Notes: a model not told the origin generated them from the sequence alone. Positions 52,645 through 61,786 are shown, numbered from the stretch's first letter. The stretch: 64,000 nucleotides of DNA from Croceicoccus sp. Ery15 (GCF_020985305.1 NZ_CP087588.1:868001-932000), one strand, 5' to 3'. Translations and numbers: made by a program.

Positions 52645-54720
52645 GTGACATGCAACTGGGTGCGCCTTGCGGCCGGGTTGCTGGTGGCCGTGGCGCTCTA
52701 TGCCTGTTCGGCGGCTGACGATCAGGATGTCTCGCCCTTTCAGGGGACGGCCATCGGGATCAGCACGGCCGATATCGATACGGCCATCGATCCCGGCAAT
52801 GATTTCTATCGTTATGCCAATGGCAATTGGCTGGCCGCTGCGCAAATCCCCGAGGATTCGGATTACATCGCCCGCCAGTCGCGCGCGCAGGCAGAGCTTG
52901 ACCGGCGGCTGACCACCATTGTCGAGGATATCGCGGGCCGCCCGCAGGACGCGGGCACCCCCGAAGCGGTGGTGCGCGATTATTACCGCAGTTTCATGGA
53001 TCGCGCGGCCATCAACCGGCAGGGCATTTCGCCAGTGCTTGGCGATATCAAGCGGTTCCAGTCGGTTGGCGATATCGGCATGCTGTCCGAAGTCATCGGC
53101 GGCACGCTGCGCGCGGACTTCAATCCGTTGCTGGCGCCAGAGGACGGGACGGGCAATCTCTTCGCCGTTGCCGTCATGCCCGCTCCCGACGACGGGCGAA
53201 CGGTGGCATGGCTGTTCACGGGCGGGCTGGGCTTGCCCGATCGTGCGACCTATCTGGCGCAGAGCCGTGCGGCACAGGCCGACCGTGCTGCCTATCGCGA
53301 TCTTGTGGCGCGCACCTTGTCGCTGGCAGGGTTGGATGATGCGACCGCGCGGGCCGACGCGGTATTGGCGCTTGAGGTCAAATTGGCCGAGGCGCAAGGG
53401 CCCGTGTTGCAAGGGCGCGCTCTATTGGAAACGGCCACGGTCTGGAGCAGGGATGAACTGGCTGCCAATGCACCGGGCCTCGATTGGGAACGCTTGCTGG
53501 TCGCGGCCGGTTTGCAGGACGCGGATCGTATCGCGCTGTTCCAACCTGCCGCCATGACCGCATTGTCGGCGCTGACCACATCTGAACCGATCGAGGCATG
53601 GCGCGACTGGCTGGTGTTCCACCGGCTGAACGACCATGCCGCCGTATTGCCCGACGATTTCGGCAGTGCCCATGCGGCATTCTATCAACGACGGCTTAAA
53701 GGGCGGCTGCGCATTGCGCCGCTGGAAGAGCAGGTGGTGGACCGGATAGGGGCGCTATTCGGTGAGACCATGAGCAGGCTTTATGCCGAACGCTATTTCT
53801 CCGAAGAGGAACAGCGCGATATCGAGATTATTGCCGAACGGGTCCGCGAAGCGCTGATCGCGCGGATCGCCAGTGACGGAGCGCTGGGAGAGGGGACCAA
53901 GGCGCAGGCGATCGCCAAGCTGGAAGCCCTGAAGACCGGCATCGGCTATCCCGAAACCTATCGGGAGATCCCGCAGCTAAAGGCAGTGGGCAATAATGCC
54001 TATGCCAGAACGGTGGCGGCAGAACGTGCGGCCTATGCGCGCGAAATTGCGTCGGTTGGCGGCTCGGGCAAAGCATTGCGGTGGCGGATCGGTTCGCATC
54101 GCATGGTCGCGGCCTACCTTCCGCTGGAAAACGGGATCATCGTCCCTGCGGCGATCCTGCAGCCACCATTCTATGACCCAGAGGCCGATGCTGCCGCCAA
54201 TTACGGTGCAATCGGCACGATCATTGGACGCGAGATGAGCCGTGCCGTCGATCCGGCAGGCGCGATGGTGGATGACGGGAACCGGATCGCCGACTGGCTG
54301 ACAGGCGAAGACCGACAGGCGCTGGATCGCCGCGCCGACGCATTGGCACGTCAAATCGGCGATTTCCGGGTTTTTTCCGATCTGCCAATTGATGGGCAGA
54401 CCGAAAAGTCCGGAAACGCCGCCGATCTGGCGGGCCTGACCGCAGCATACGATGCCTATCGGGCTTCGCTGGGTGGCCGCGAACCGCGCGTGATCGAAGG
54501 GTTCACGGGCGATCAGCGCTTCTTCATCGCCTTCGCCCAATTATGGGCGAACCGGTTGAACGAGAATTATGCCCGCCGTCTGGTCGCGAATGGCACGACG
54601 ATATTGCCGCGCTTTCGCGTGGCGGGGGTGCGCAATGTCGATGCGTGGTATCGCGCGTTCGATGTGCAGGAAAACGACGCGCTCTACCTCTCGCCGGCAG
54701 AGCGCGCGGCGATCTGGTGA
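52645..54720 (+). CDS. M13-family metallopeptidase homologue lacking zinc ligands (pseudopeptidase)
   Basis: About 691 residues of M13 (neprilysin/PepO) architecture with a lipoprotein-like start (GLLVAVALYACSA). The catalytic signature HExxH is replaced by REMSR (529-533, CGC GAG ATG AGC CGT). The ExxxD glutamate is Gly590 (GGA) in SGNAADLAG. The substrate-binding NAY is AAY, and the C-terminal HAPxRFR is TILPRFR. The rest of the fold, such as PAAILQPPFYDP and ALYLSPAERAAIW, is well kept. A pseudoenzyme or binding protein in the periplasm is inferred. The frame is open from ATG 52456; GTG 52645 (or 52660) fits the signal sequence, but the start is unsure. Confidence 0.85.
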   Translation: MTCNWVRLAAGLLVAVALYACSAADDQDVSPFQGTAIGISTADIDTAIDPGNDFYRYANGNWLAAAQIPEDSDYIARQSRAQAELDRRLTTIVEDIAGRPQDAGTPEAVVRDYYRSFMDRAAINRQGISPVLGDIKRFQSVGDIGMLSEVIGGTLRADFNPLLAPEDGTGNLFAVAVMPAPDDGRTVAWLFTGGLGLPDRATYLAQSRAAQADRAAYRDLVARTLSLAGLDDATARADAVLALEVKLAEAQGPVLQGRALLETATVWSRDELAANAPGLDWERLLVAAGLQDADRIALFQPAAMTALSALTTSEPIEAWRDWLVFHRLNDHAAVLPDDFGSAHAAFYQRRLKGRLRIAPLEEQVVDRIGALFGETMSRLYAERYFSEEEQRDIEIIAERVREALIARIASDGALGEGTKAQAIAKLEALKTGIGYPETYREIPQLKAVGNNAYARTVAAERAAYAREIASVGGSGKALRWRIGSHRMVAAYLPLENGIIVPAAILQPPFYDPEADAAANYGAIGTIIGREMSRAVDPAGAMVDDGNRIADWLTGEDRQALDRRADALARQIGDFRVFSDLPIDGQTEKSGNAADLAGLTAAYDAYRASLGGREPRVIEGFTGDQRFFIAFAQLWANRLNENYARRLVANGTTILPRFRVAGVRNVDAWYRAFDVQENDALYLSPAERAAIW

Positions 54721-55143
54721 TCAGGCGGCGAAGCGACCCGCCAGTTTGAGCAGGGCGAGGGCGGCCTTCGCAGCCTCGCCGCCCTTGTCTTTCTGAACAG
54801 GGTCGGCGCGGACGATGGCCTGATCCTCGTTCTCGACCGTCAGAATGCCGTTGCCGATGGCGATGCCATCCATGGTCAGTGCCATGATACCCCGCGCGCT
54901 CTCGCCCGCGACAATCTCGAAATGATAGGTTTCCCCGCGAATGACGACGCCAATGGCGACAAACCCATCATAGCGGCCGCTTTCGGCTGCCATCGCGATC
55001 GCCGCCGGAATTTCCAGTGCGCCGGGTACTGTGATGACTTCTGCCTCATGGCCATCAGCCTCAAGCGCGGCGCGGGCACCTGCGATCAGCATGTCGTTGA
55101 GGGGCGAGTAGAAGCGGGCTTCCACGATCAGGAAACGGGCCAC
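54721..55143 (-). CDS. ribH: 6,7-dimethyl-8-ribityllumazine synthase
   Basis: Protein of 140 residues, the penultimate riboflavin enzyme, condensing the pyrimidine intermediate with dihydroxybutanone phosphate. It begins [23 protein letters not shown], with [34 protein letters not shown] (catalytic His) and [22 protein letters not shown] 55143 has GGAGA six bases upstream. It follows ribB by 37 bases on the same strand, and its stop abuts the convergent M13-like gene. Confidence 0.95.
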   Translation of the reverse strand: MARFLIVEARFYSPLNDMLIAGARAALEADGHEAEVITVPGALEIPAAIAMAAESGRYDGFVAIGVVIRGETYHFEIVAGESARGIMALTMDGIAIGNGILTVENEDQAIVRADPVQKDKGGEAAKAALALLKLAGRFAA

Positions 55144-55180
55144 GAGATTCTCCGAATATGGGGGCTTTTGCAGCGAAAGA

Positions 55181-56500
55181 TCAGGCTGCGACAGGTTTAG
55201 CCAGAGGCGCAGCCGACAGCAGGCGTTCTTCGACGATCGACAGTCCATAGCCTTCCAGCGCGATCAGCGAGTGATGCGAGGTTGTGAGCAGGATCATCTC
55301 GTGCACGCCAAGTTCGGCCAGGATCTGGGCCCCGACGCCATAGTCGCGCAATTCGTCCATATCGGGCCCGCCACGCCCCTCGCGCTGGTCGAGCATACGG
55401 CTGACAGCGCCGCCGCGCAGCTGGCTGATCGCGACGATTACGCCCGAACCTGCAGCTTCGATCTCGCTCATGGCGTTTCGGAAGAGACCGTTGCGCGGAC
55501 CATCTTCGCCAAAAACATCGGCGAACATGTCCAGTGTATGCATACGCACGAGCACTGGCTCTTCAGGGTTGATTCGCCCGTGTACCAGCGCAATCATCTC
55601 GTCACCGGTCGGCTCGTTCCGGAAGGCCATGGCGTTCCAGCGTGCACCATCTGCGGTTTCGAAACTGCTTTCAGACACAATCTTGACGTGGCGGTCATGG
55701 CGGCGGCGATAGGCGATAAGGTCGCGGATCGTGCCGACTTTCAGATCGTGCATACGCGCGAAGCGCACCAGATCGTCCATGCGCGACATGGTGCCGTCGT
55801 CGTTCATGATTTCGCAGATTACGCCCGACGGATTGAGACCGGCAAGGCGGGCAATATCGACAGCTGCCTCGGTATGTCCGGCGCGGGTCAGGACGCCGCC
55901 GTCGCGTGCGATCAGGGGAAAGACATGGCCGGGGGTCACGATATCATCGCGGCCCTTCGATGCATCGATGGCAACGCTGACGGTACGGGCGCGGTCTGCA
56001 GCACTGATGCCGGTGGTTACGCCTTCGCGCGCTTCGATCGAGGTGGTGAATGCGGTTTCATGGCGAGTACGGTTGTTCCGGCTCATCAGTTCGAGGCCGA
56101 GCTGCTCGACCCGCTTCTTCGCCATCGCGAGACAAATGAGCCCGCGGCCGTGCGTTGCCATGAAATTGATCGCGGATGGCGTCGCCATTTGTGCGGGGAT
56201 GACCAGATCGCCCTCGTTCTCACGGTCTTCGTCATCGACAAGAATGAACATGCGACCATTGCGCGCCTCGTCGATAATCTCTTCCGGGGAGGCGATTACA
56301 TTACGGTCGCTGTTCGATCGAAGGAACATGTTGAGTTTGGAAAGTGTGTCGGAGGTCGGGTTCCAGTGTGGCTCGTCACAATCGCGAAGGCTGTTCGCGT
56401 GGAGCCCTGCTGCTCGTGCAACCGCACTTTTGGTCATGCGACCCGAATCGACCAACTGGCGAATCTGATCCTGAGTCGAGCTGAGTTGTGAATTTGTCAT
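55181..56500 (-). CDS. ribB: HTH-fused 3,4-dihydroxy-2-butanone-4-phosphate synthase with degenerate GTP cyclohydrolase II domain
   Basis: Protein of 439 residues in three parts. Residues about 12-60 are a helix-turn-helix of XRE type ([25 protein letters not shown]). About 70-275 is the RibB domain with [12 protein letters not shown] (89-100), RAGHTEA (206-212) and [11 protein letters not shown]. About 280-435 resembles GTP cyclohydrolase II, but the zinc Cys cluster is gone: [21 protein letters not shown] replaces the usual VHSECLTGDVF...CDCG. This resembles the RibBX-type proteins described in alphaproteobacteria. It provides the four-carbon precursor for RibH, the next gene. Confidence 0.92.
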   Translation of the reverse strand: MTNSQLSSTQDQIRQLVDSGRMTKSAVARAAGLHANSLRDCDEPHWNPTSDTLSKLNMFLRSNSDRNVIASPEEIIDEARNGRMFILVDDEDRENEGDLVIPAQMATPSAINFMATHGRGLICLAMAKKRVEQLGLELMSRNNRTRHETAFTTSIEAREGVTTGISAADRARTVSVAIDASKGRDDIVTPGHVFPLIARDGGVLTRAGHTEAAVDIARLAGLNPSGVICEIMNDDGTMSRMDDLVRFARMHDLKVGTIRDLIAYRRRHDRHVKIVSESSFETADGARWNAMAFRNEPTGDEMIALVHGRINPEEPVLVRMHTLDMFADVFGEDGPRNGLFRNAMSEIEAAGSGVIVAISQLRGGAVSRMLDQREGRGGPDMDELRDYGVGAQILAELGVHEMILLTTSHHSLIALEGYGLSIVEERLLSAAPLAKPVAA

Positions 56501-56627
56501 GCAGCGGCACTGCCACATTCAAATGTTGAATGCAATGTCGATGTGATCACGCTGCTCAATCAGCGAAATTCGGATAGCGTTCGACGGCCGAAATCGCGGA
56601 AAACCGTGGATTTAATGACCTGGTCAA

Positions 56628-56658
56628 ATAAAAAACCCCGCCCGATTAGGGGCGGGGC
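56628..56658 (-). terminator. Strong rho-independent terminator of the 24-codon ORF
   Basis: On the minus strand an 8-bp GC stem CCCCGCCC/GGGCGGGG with loop CTAATC is followed by TTTTTTATTT. It lies 19 bases after the small ORF stop, separating it from ribB. Confidence 0.9.
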
Positions 56659-56676
56659 TGATCAATTAGCTATCGA

Positions 56677-56751
56677 TTAGCGGTCGGTCTTAAGACCCCA
56701 AAGCCAGTCGATCAGACCGCGTGCAGCGGTGCTCGGCTTACGGTTACGCAT
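56677..56751 (-). CDS. Putative 24-residue small protein
   Basis: A 24-codon frame with a strong ribosome-binding site (GGAGG six bases before ATG) and a strong terminator just behind it, so translation is likely. The N-terminus is basic (MRNRKPS) and the end is amphipathic and Trp-rich (LIDWLWGLKTDR), suited to membrane-surface or protein binding. It begins 48 bases after the CHASE2-EAL stop and could be transcribed with it or from its own promoter near a CtrA-like box. I recognise no family. Confidence 0.6.
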   Translation of the reverse strand: MRNRKPSTAARGLIDWLWGLKTDR

Positions 56752-56798
56752 GTTAGGCCTCCAGTTACTGAGACCTCTCTGTTAACCTTAAAATGATA

Positions 56799-56814
56799 GT
56801 TAATAAAGAGTTAA
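56799..56814 (-). promoter_or_regulatory. CtrA-like binding box
   Basis: Minus strand TTAACTCTTTATTAAC is an exact match to the CtrA consensus TTAA-N7-TTAAC of alphaproteobacteria. It overlaps the last codons of the CHASE2-EAL gene and lies about 50 bases upstream of the 24-codon ORF. It could be a chance match in an AT-rich gene end. Confidence 0.45.
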
Positions 56815-59091
56815 TTTCTTGGGCTCGGCTGCTTCTGTCGCGTCAAGCATGCCAAGCAGGTCCGCAATCCGCATGGGCCTGCCATAAAGGAACCCTTGTC
56901 CTATCACGCAGCCAAGCGAGATCAGCAGGTCCTGCTCCTCTTCCGTTTCGATCCCTTCTGCCACCAGCCGCATCCCTGCTTTGCGGGCTGTGTCGTTCAA
57001 TGCGCGGATGACAATGCGTGCCCGATCGTTGTGCTGAGCCAGGGCAACAAAGCTACGGTCAATCTTGATCTCGTCGCAGGGCAGGCCGACCAGCAGGGAC
57101 AGATTAGCTTCACCTGTTCCGAAATCGTCGAGAGAAATATGGAAACCGCGTTTCTGTAGCCGCTCCAGATTGCGCGCAGCGGTGCGGAAATCGTCGATCT
57201 TGGCGGTTTCGGTGATCTCGATCGTGATCGCCTCGGGCCTACCGCCCCCGGCAGCGATATTGTCGCAGATCAGCGAAACGAAGTCGTGCTCGGCTAGCAG
57301 GGTGGCCGAAATATTCACCGAAATGCGTGCGCCGGCGTTTAGCGCCGCATTGGCAGAGCGTGCGGCCAGACGAAGGGTATGAGCTGTCAGCGGCTTCAAA
57401 CGACCCGCTTTCTCGATAAAGGGTATGAACTCTGTCGGGCTGATCTCACCCCGCTGGGGGTGCTTCCAGCGGACCAGGGCCTCGGCACCCACAACATGTC
57501 CGCTTTCCAACAGGCATTGGGGCTGGAAAAGCAGATAGATATGCTGATGGGCAATCGCATGATCGAGAGAGGAATGGAGCGACAATTGCCAGTCGGTGTC
57601 CGATCCACCTTGTTCGCTGACCAGTGCCATCCGGCTGGGCCTTTTCGACGCTAATTCGGCAGCCACAACCGTCGCGCTGATTGCTTGCCGCGGCTTCGCT
57701 ACATCGTCGTCGAGAATGCCGAAGGCGCACGAAAAATCGAGGGTGCGCTCAGAAACGCGCAACGGTGCACTTGCGAGTGCGAGCAGGCCGGTAATGTGGC
57801 TCTTGGCATGCTCCATTTCGTCGAACCATGCGAAATGGCCGGTGGTGTCAGTATAGATGCGGACGTCGTTTCCGACAGACAGTCGCTGGGATATCTGCTG
57901 AATAAAGTTACGATGGAGTGAAGGTTCGAGGCTGGCGAGGATCTCCTCGAAATTCTCGACCCGAGCGATGACCAAGCGCCCACGTGCCTTGGGAAAATCG
58001 TCGAGCAGGGCATTGAAATTTGAAAGGCCCGATGTCGCATCGACGCTGGCCGCACGCTCGCGCCAGTTGTTGCGGATGCGGACGGCGGCATAGATGGCAA
58101 GCAGGGTATAGACCATGCCGGTCGGCAAAAGCAGGTCGAAATGGGCGGCGATGAAGGGAGCCGCCAGTGATCCTATTGCCAGCAGCCCATAAGAGATACG
58201 GCGAGGCAACTTGGCAAGAGTGGCGGCAATGGCAAGTGCCAGCCCGCAAACCAGAAATGGCAGATACCAGTCAATCGGTTTCAAGCTGCCCGTCAGCAGT
58301 GTCTCGGCAGCGATGACGCCGACTATTGTGCTGGGCATGGATTTGCGCAGCGGCGTGTTGATAAGACTTTGCGATCCGCTGGCAGGTGCCGAGATGAGAA
58401 TGCGCTTGCCCGCGATCGTTTCGGCGTCTGTTTGCCCGTTTTCCAGATCGCCCAGAGTGACAACCGGTATCGATTGCGGCGAATAGCGGAAGTCTATTGG
58501 ATATGGAGAGTCTGACTGAACGGACGGCCCTGCAATCGCTGCGCCAAGACGCGGCAGTTCCTTCCCGCCATTTTCGAATGTAAGATCGCCTTCGAAAATA
58601 AAGCCCGTCAGCGACGTCCAGTTCGCATCCACCGCTTCGCCGTCAACGGGCAAGTCCGCATTGCGAAGGACTGTCAGCGAATCCGAGGCTGTTATTTCAT
58701 TGGCAGTCGCCGGCCAAGCGACAATCACTGGCGCTTTAGCATTGGCAATAACGCGGCGCAAAGCGGGAATGCCAGGGTCATCGGCCGGGAAACGGCCTTC
58801 GAAAACGATCCTTTCCGGGTTCAACCGGTCGAGAGCGGCAATCGCCTTGGATTGGCGTGAGGCGACGGTTTCGTTATCACCATCGCTACGCTCTGTTGTG
58901 ACCAGAACAATTTCGCCAGAAACAGGGTGTTGCATTGTGCGCGAGACGACGAGGCGCGGCATCTCGTCGATCAGTTTGGGAATGTCGAGCGCGAACAGCA
59001 CCACAAGGGCCGCTATAAGCGACAGCAGGACCTGTTGCAGCCGGCGATAGGTTCGCGGCTCGATCCAAAGGCGAGATGTGTGCGCGCGCAT
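56800..59091 (-). CDS. CHASE2-EAL c-di-GMP phosphodiesterase with degenerate GGDEF
   Basis: Protein of 763 residues. One N-terminal membrane segment (VLLSLIAALVVLFALDI) is followed by a periplasmic CHASE2 sensor (about 45-265) and about three membrane segments (270-345). A GGDEF-like domain follows in which the signature loop reads TTGHFAWFDE, so cyclase activity is lost. The EAL domain (about 510-755) is intact: EALVRW, IEITE, DDFGTG, IKIDRSFV, AEGIETEEE and GQGFLYGRP. It is expected to hydrolyse c-di-GMP in response to an unknown external signal. The nearby 24-codon ORF lies just downstream. Confidence 0.9.
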   Translation of the reverse strand: MRAHTSRLWIEPRTYRRLQQVLLSLIAALVVLFALDIPKLIDEMPRLVVSRTMQHPVSGEIVLVTTERSDGDNETVASRQSKAIAALDRLNPERIVFEGRFPADDPGIPALRRVIANAKAPVIVAWPATANEITASDSLTVLRNADLPVDGEAVDANWTSLTGFIFEGDLTFENGGKELPRLGAAIAGPSVQSDSPYPIDFRYSPQSIPVVTLGDLENGQTDAETIAGKRILISAPASGSQSLINTPLRKSMPSTIVGVIAAETLLTGSLKPIDWYLPFLVCGLALAIAATLAKLPRRISYGLLAIGSLAAPFIAAHFDLLLPTGMVYTLLAIYAAVRIRNNWRERAASVDATSGLSNFNALLDDFPKARGRLVIARVENFEEILASLEPSLHRNFIQQISQRLSVGNDVRIYTDTTGHFAWFDEMEHAKSHITGLLALASAPLRVSERTLDFSCAFGILDDDVAKPRQAISATVVAAELASKRPSRMALVSEQGGSDTDWQLSLHSSLDHAIAHQHIYLLFQPQCLLESGHVVGAEALVRWKHPQRGEISPTEFIPFIEKAGRLKPLTAHTLRLAARSANAALNAGARISVNISATLLAEHDFVSLICDNIAAGGGRPEAITIEITETAKIDDFRTAARNLERLQKRGFHISLDDFGTGEANLSLLVGLPCDEIKIDRSFVALAQHNDRARIVIRALNDTARKAGMRLVAEGIETEEEQDLLISLGCVIGQGFLYGRPMRIADLLGMLDATEAAEPKKLTLY

Positions 59092-59186
59092 CGATGCTTC
59101 GATAGCATAGGATAGTTAACAGATCGCTGCTTTCCGCGAGCCGTATGATGTAAGGCGAATTTTTTCCGATTGCTTGCCGCTTTTGC

Positions 59187-59849
59187 TTAACGTCCCGCCG
59201 TATCGCCCGGCTCTTGCGCGGGCAAGTCTGTCTCGACCACAGCATCTTCGCTTGCTTCTGGCGGAGGCGGGGCGATGATGACTTCGACCCGGCGGTTTGT
59301 GGCCCGCCCGGCCTCGTCCGGCTCGCCATTCGGCAGCCCATTGGGAGCGATGGGATTTTGTTCGCCCATAGCAATAATCGTGATTTTTTCTATGCTTGCC
59401 CCAGATTCCTCTAGTAGTTTGGAAACCGCTTCCGCCCGTCGTTTCGATGCGCGCAAATTGGCTTCGTCATAGCCGCTGGAATCGGTATGACCGCGCAGGG
59501 TTATGGCTCCGCCTTTCGCGAACTGCTCGCTATCGATAATGCTGGCTACGATCGCCTTGGCATTATCGTTAAGGGCCGTGCCGCCTTCACCGAACGGAAC
59601 GGTCATTTCCAGCGGTTCGAGCGGCGGATCGTCGATTGGTCGGGCATCCATGTCAGAACGCAGGATCGAGGTGTTCGCGCCGTCCTCATCCGGTTGCTCG
59701 ATACTTGATCCGACCGCAGTCTCGGCTTCTTCCGGCTCAGGCTCGGGTGCTTGCGGCTGATTACAGCCGGCCAAGGCCAGCGCCGCGACCGTCAGGGCAA
59801 GGAGCGGCGCATTCATGCGGCCGGATTTTATGGTCTCGACGGTGCTCAT
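59187..59849 (-). CDS. OmpA-like peptidoglycan-associated lipoprotein
   Basis: Protein of 220 residues with a lipobox (LALAGC, Cys29) and an acidic Pro/Glu linker. The OmpA C-terminal domain contains ITLRGHTDSSGYDEANLRASKRRAEAVSKLLEESG and EAGRATNRRVEVII, the residues that bind diaminopimelate in peptidoglycan. Start ATG 59849 overlaps the antiporter stop (ATGA); an internal ATG 59816 also gives a signal peptide. Outer-membrane anchor, coupled to the antiporter gene. Confidence 0.88.
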   Translation of the reverse strand: MSTVETIKSGRMNAPLLALTVAALALAGCNQPQAPEPEPEEAETAVGSSIEQPDEDGANTSILRSDMDARPIDDPPLEPLEMTVPFGEGGTALNDNAKAIVASIIDSEQFAKGGAITLRGHTDSSGYDEANLRASKRRAEAVSKLLEESGASIEKITIIAMGEQNPIAPNGLPNGEPDEAGRATNRRVEVIIAPPPPEASEDAVVETDLPAQEPGDTAGR

Positions 59850-61786
59850 GCTGGACTGGGCTCCTCTCCCGACGGGCTTTCAGGCCCGTTTTTTTCTCCG
59901 TTCTCGTTGGTCTTGGCTGGCTGCGGCGCATTCGCCTGTTCGGCCTTGGCCTGCGCCTTTGCCCGCTTTTCGCGCTTGGCGTGGACCTTTTCAGTCACCG
60001 GATCGACGGGCGGCGAATAGGATATGATGACATCGCCCGGGCCCGGCGTGGGGCGCGATGCGTGGGTGAAGAACCGCAGCTTACCGTCTTTCTTGAGCAC
60101 CAGCACGAAATCCGCATCGTCGGGCAGCGCATCGCGCGCGCGGTCGAAACCGAACTGGTCGGACAGGCGGGTCTTGCGGAATTCCCAGCCCTGCGCCTGC
60201 CGCTGGTGCATGTCCTCCATCCCCACGCCCGATTCGAACAGGGATCGGCCGCGGATTGAAGGGGGCAGGGCGCGTGGATCGTCGTGGTGGCTGGCCTCAC
60301 CCAGCTGATACACGGCATCGCGCCCGATTTCCGGCGCGAATTCGTTGCAGACAAGGGCGTTATAGGCCTCGTTCTCGGTCGCGGCGACCAACACCTGATA
60401 TTGTGAGAGGTCGAGCGAATGCTCGGTCGCCTCGGCCAAGATCTCGCCGTGATACGTGTCCAGCCCCTGTTGCCGCGCGCGCGACAGGCGCCACCAGCTG
60501 GTATCGGCCAGCGTCACCGGCACGTCCAGATCGGCCAGTTCCCGTGCCAGAGAGATCGACCATGGCGTCGCGCCGACCAGCAGCAGTCCCGGCGTGGTCG
60601 ATCCGGTCACGCCCAGCCAGCGCGCGACGGGCGCCATGGTAAAGCCATGCGCCACGATGGTGGCGACGCAGACCGCGAAGGAAAGGCTGATCAATATGGT
60701 GCCGTCGTCATAGCCAAGATCGGACAGGCGCAGCGCGAACAGGCCCGAAATCGCCACCGCCACGATACCGCGCGGCGCAATCCAGGCGAGAAAAATACGC
60801 TCGTTCCAGGGCACTTTGGAAAAGGCGAGGCTGATAAGGACAGTCGCGGGCCGTACCAGAAACAGGATTGCCAGCAGGAACAGCGTAAACTGCCATTCCA
60901 AAAGGCGCAGCGTATCGTAATCCAGCTGCGCCGACAGCAGGATGAAGATGCCCGACACAAGGATGACCGCGATATTCTGTTTGAACGGGTGAATGTCGCG
61001 CAGCGAATCCACATTCATATTGGCAAGCGCGACACCCATCAAAGTCACGGCGACAAGGCCGGTTTCCTGCTGGATCAGGTTGGATATCACGAACAGCCCG
61101 ACTACGACGACCAGCAGGACGGGCGCCTTCAGATATTCGGGCACCAGCCCGCGTGGAAAGCTCCACGCGATGGCCCATGCGGCGGCATAGCCCAAAACGG
61201 CCGCGGCCAGCGACGCGAAGACGAGGGCGGGGACCACATCGAACAGGGTTGCGCCATCCGCCGACGCACGGAAATATTCATAGGCCAGCACCGCGCACAT
61301 CGCGCCGAACGGATCGTTGACGATTGCTTCCCATTTCAGAATGGCGGCAGGCCGCTGCGCCACGCTGGACTGGCGCAGCAGGGGCAGCACCACCGTAGGC
61401 CCCGTGACAACCAGAATGCCCGCAAACAGGATGGCGACCGGCCAGACAAGCCCCGCGATATAATAACAGGCCAGCGATCCCGCGACCCAAGCGACCGGCA
61501 CGCCGAACACAACCAGCCGCCAGACCGCGCCGCCCGTTCGCCTGAGTTCCCGGAAATCGAGGCTGAGCCCGCCTTCGAACAGGATCAGCGCCACGCCGAT
61601 CGATATCATCGGCTCCAGCATCTCTCCGAAAGCGTGATGCGGATCGATGATGCCAAGGATCGGGCCAGCCAGAAATCCGGCGATCAGCATCAGCACGATC
61701 GCGGGCCAGCCCGTACGCCACGCAACCCATTGCGCGCCTATTCCCAGCACCCCGACCAGTGCGATGACAACTGCCTGTTCCTGCAT
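59846..61786 (-). CDS. Cation:proton antiporter (CPA1/NhaP-type)
   Basis: Protein of 646 residues from ATG 61786. About 12 membrane segments carry the CPA signatures FEGGLSLDFRELRR, ILVVTGPTVVLPLLRQ and EAIVNDPFGAMCAVLAYEY (ND ion site), then FLAWIAPRGIVAVAISGLFALRLSD. A cytoplasmic region follows with a Rossmann-like part (LLLVGATPWSISLARELADLDVPVTLAD), as in TrkA-N regulated antiporters. The Lys/Glu/Ala-rich tail is low complexity. Na+/H+ or K+/H+ exchange for pH homeostasis is inferred; the ion is not readable. Confidence 0.88.
   Translation of the reverse strand: MQEQAVVIALVGVLGIGAQWVAWRTGWPAIVLMLIAGFLAGPILGIIDPHHAFGEMLEPMISIGVALILFEGGLSLDFRELRRTGGAVWRLVVFGVPVAWVAGSLACYYIAGLVWPVAILFAGILVVTGPTVVLPLLRQSSVAQRPAAILKWEAIVNDPFGAMCAVLAYEYFRASADGATLFDVVPALVFASLAAAVLGYAAAWAIAWSFPRGLVPEYLKAPVLLVVVVGLFVISNLIQQETGLVAVTLMGVALANMNVDSLRDIHPFKQNIAVILVSGIFILLSAQLDYDTLRLLEWQFTLFLLAILFLVRPATVLISLAFSKVPWNERIFLAWIAPRGIVAVAISGLFALRLSDLGYDDGTILISLSFAVCVATIVAHGFTMAPVARWLGVTGSTTPGLLLVGATPWSISLARELADLDVPVTLADTSWWRLSRARQQGLDTYHGEILAEATEHSLDLSQYQVLVAATENEAYNALVCNEFAPEIGRDAVYQLGEASHHDDPRALPPSIRGRSLFESGVGMEDMHQRQAQGWEFRKTRLSDQFGFDRARDALPDDADFVLVLKKDGKLRFFTHASRPTPGPGDVIISYSPPVDPVTEKVHAKREKRAKAQAKAEQANAPQPAKTNENGEKNGPESPSGEEPSPA

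Noticed and set aside
55181..55660. Active GTP cyclohydrolase II domain in the ribB product
   Set aside because: The zinc-binding cysteines are missing ([16 protein letters not shown]), so this part cannot be a working RibA.
56501..56799. FMN riboswitch upstream of ribB
   Set aside because: No RFN-element conserved blocks were seen; the interval contains a strong terminator and a 24-codon frame.
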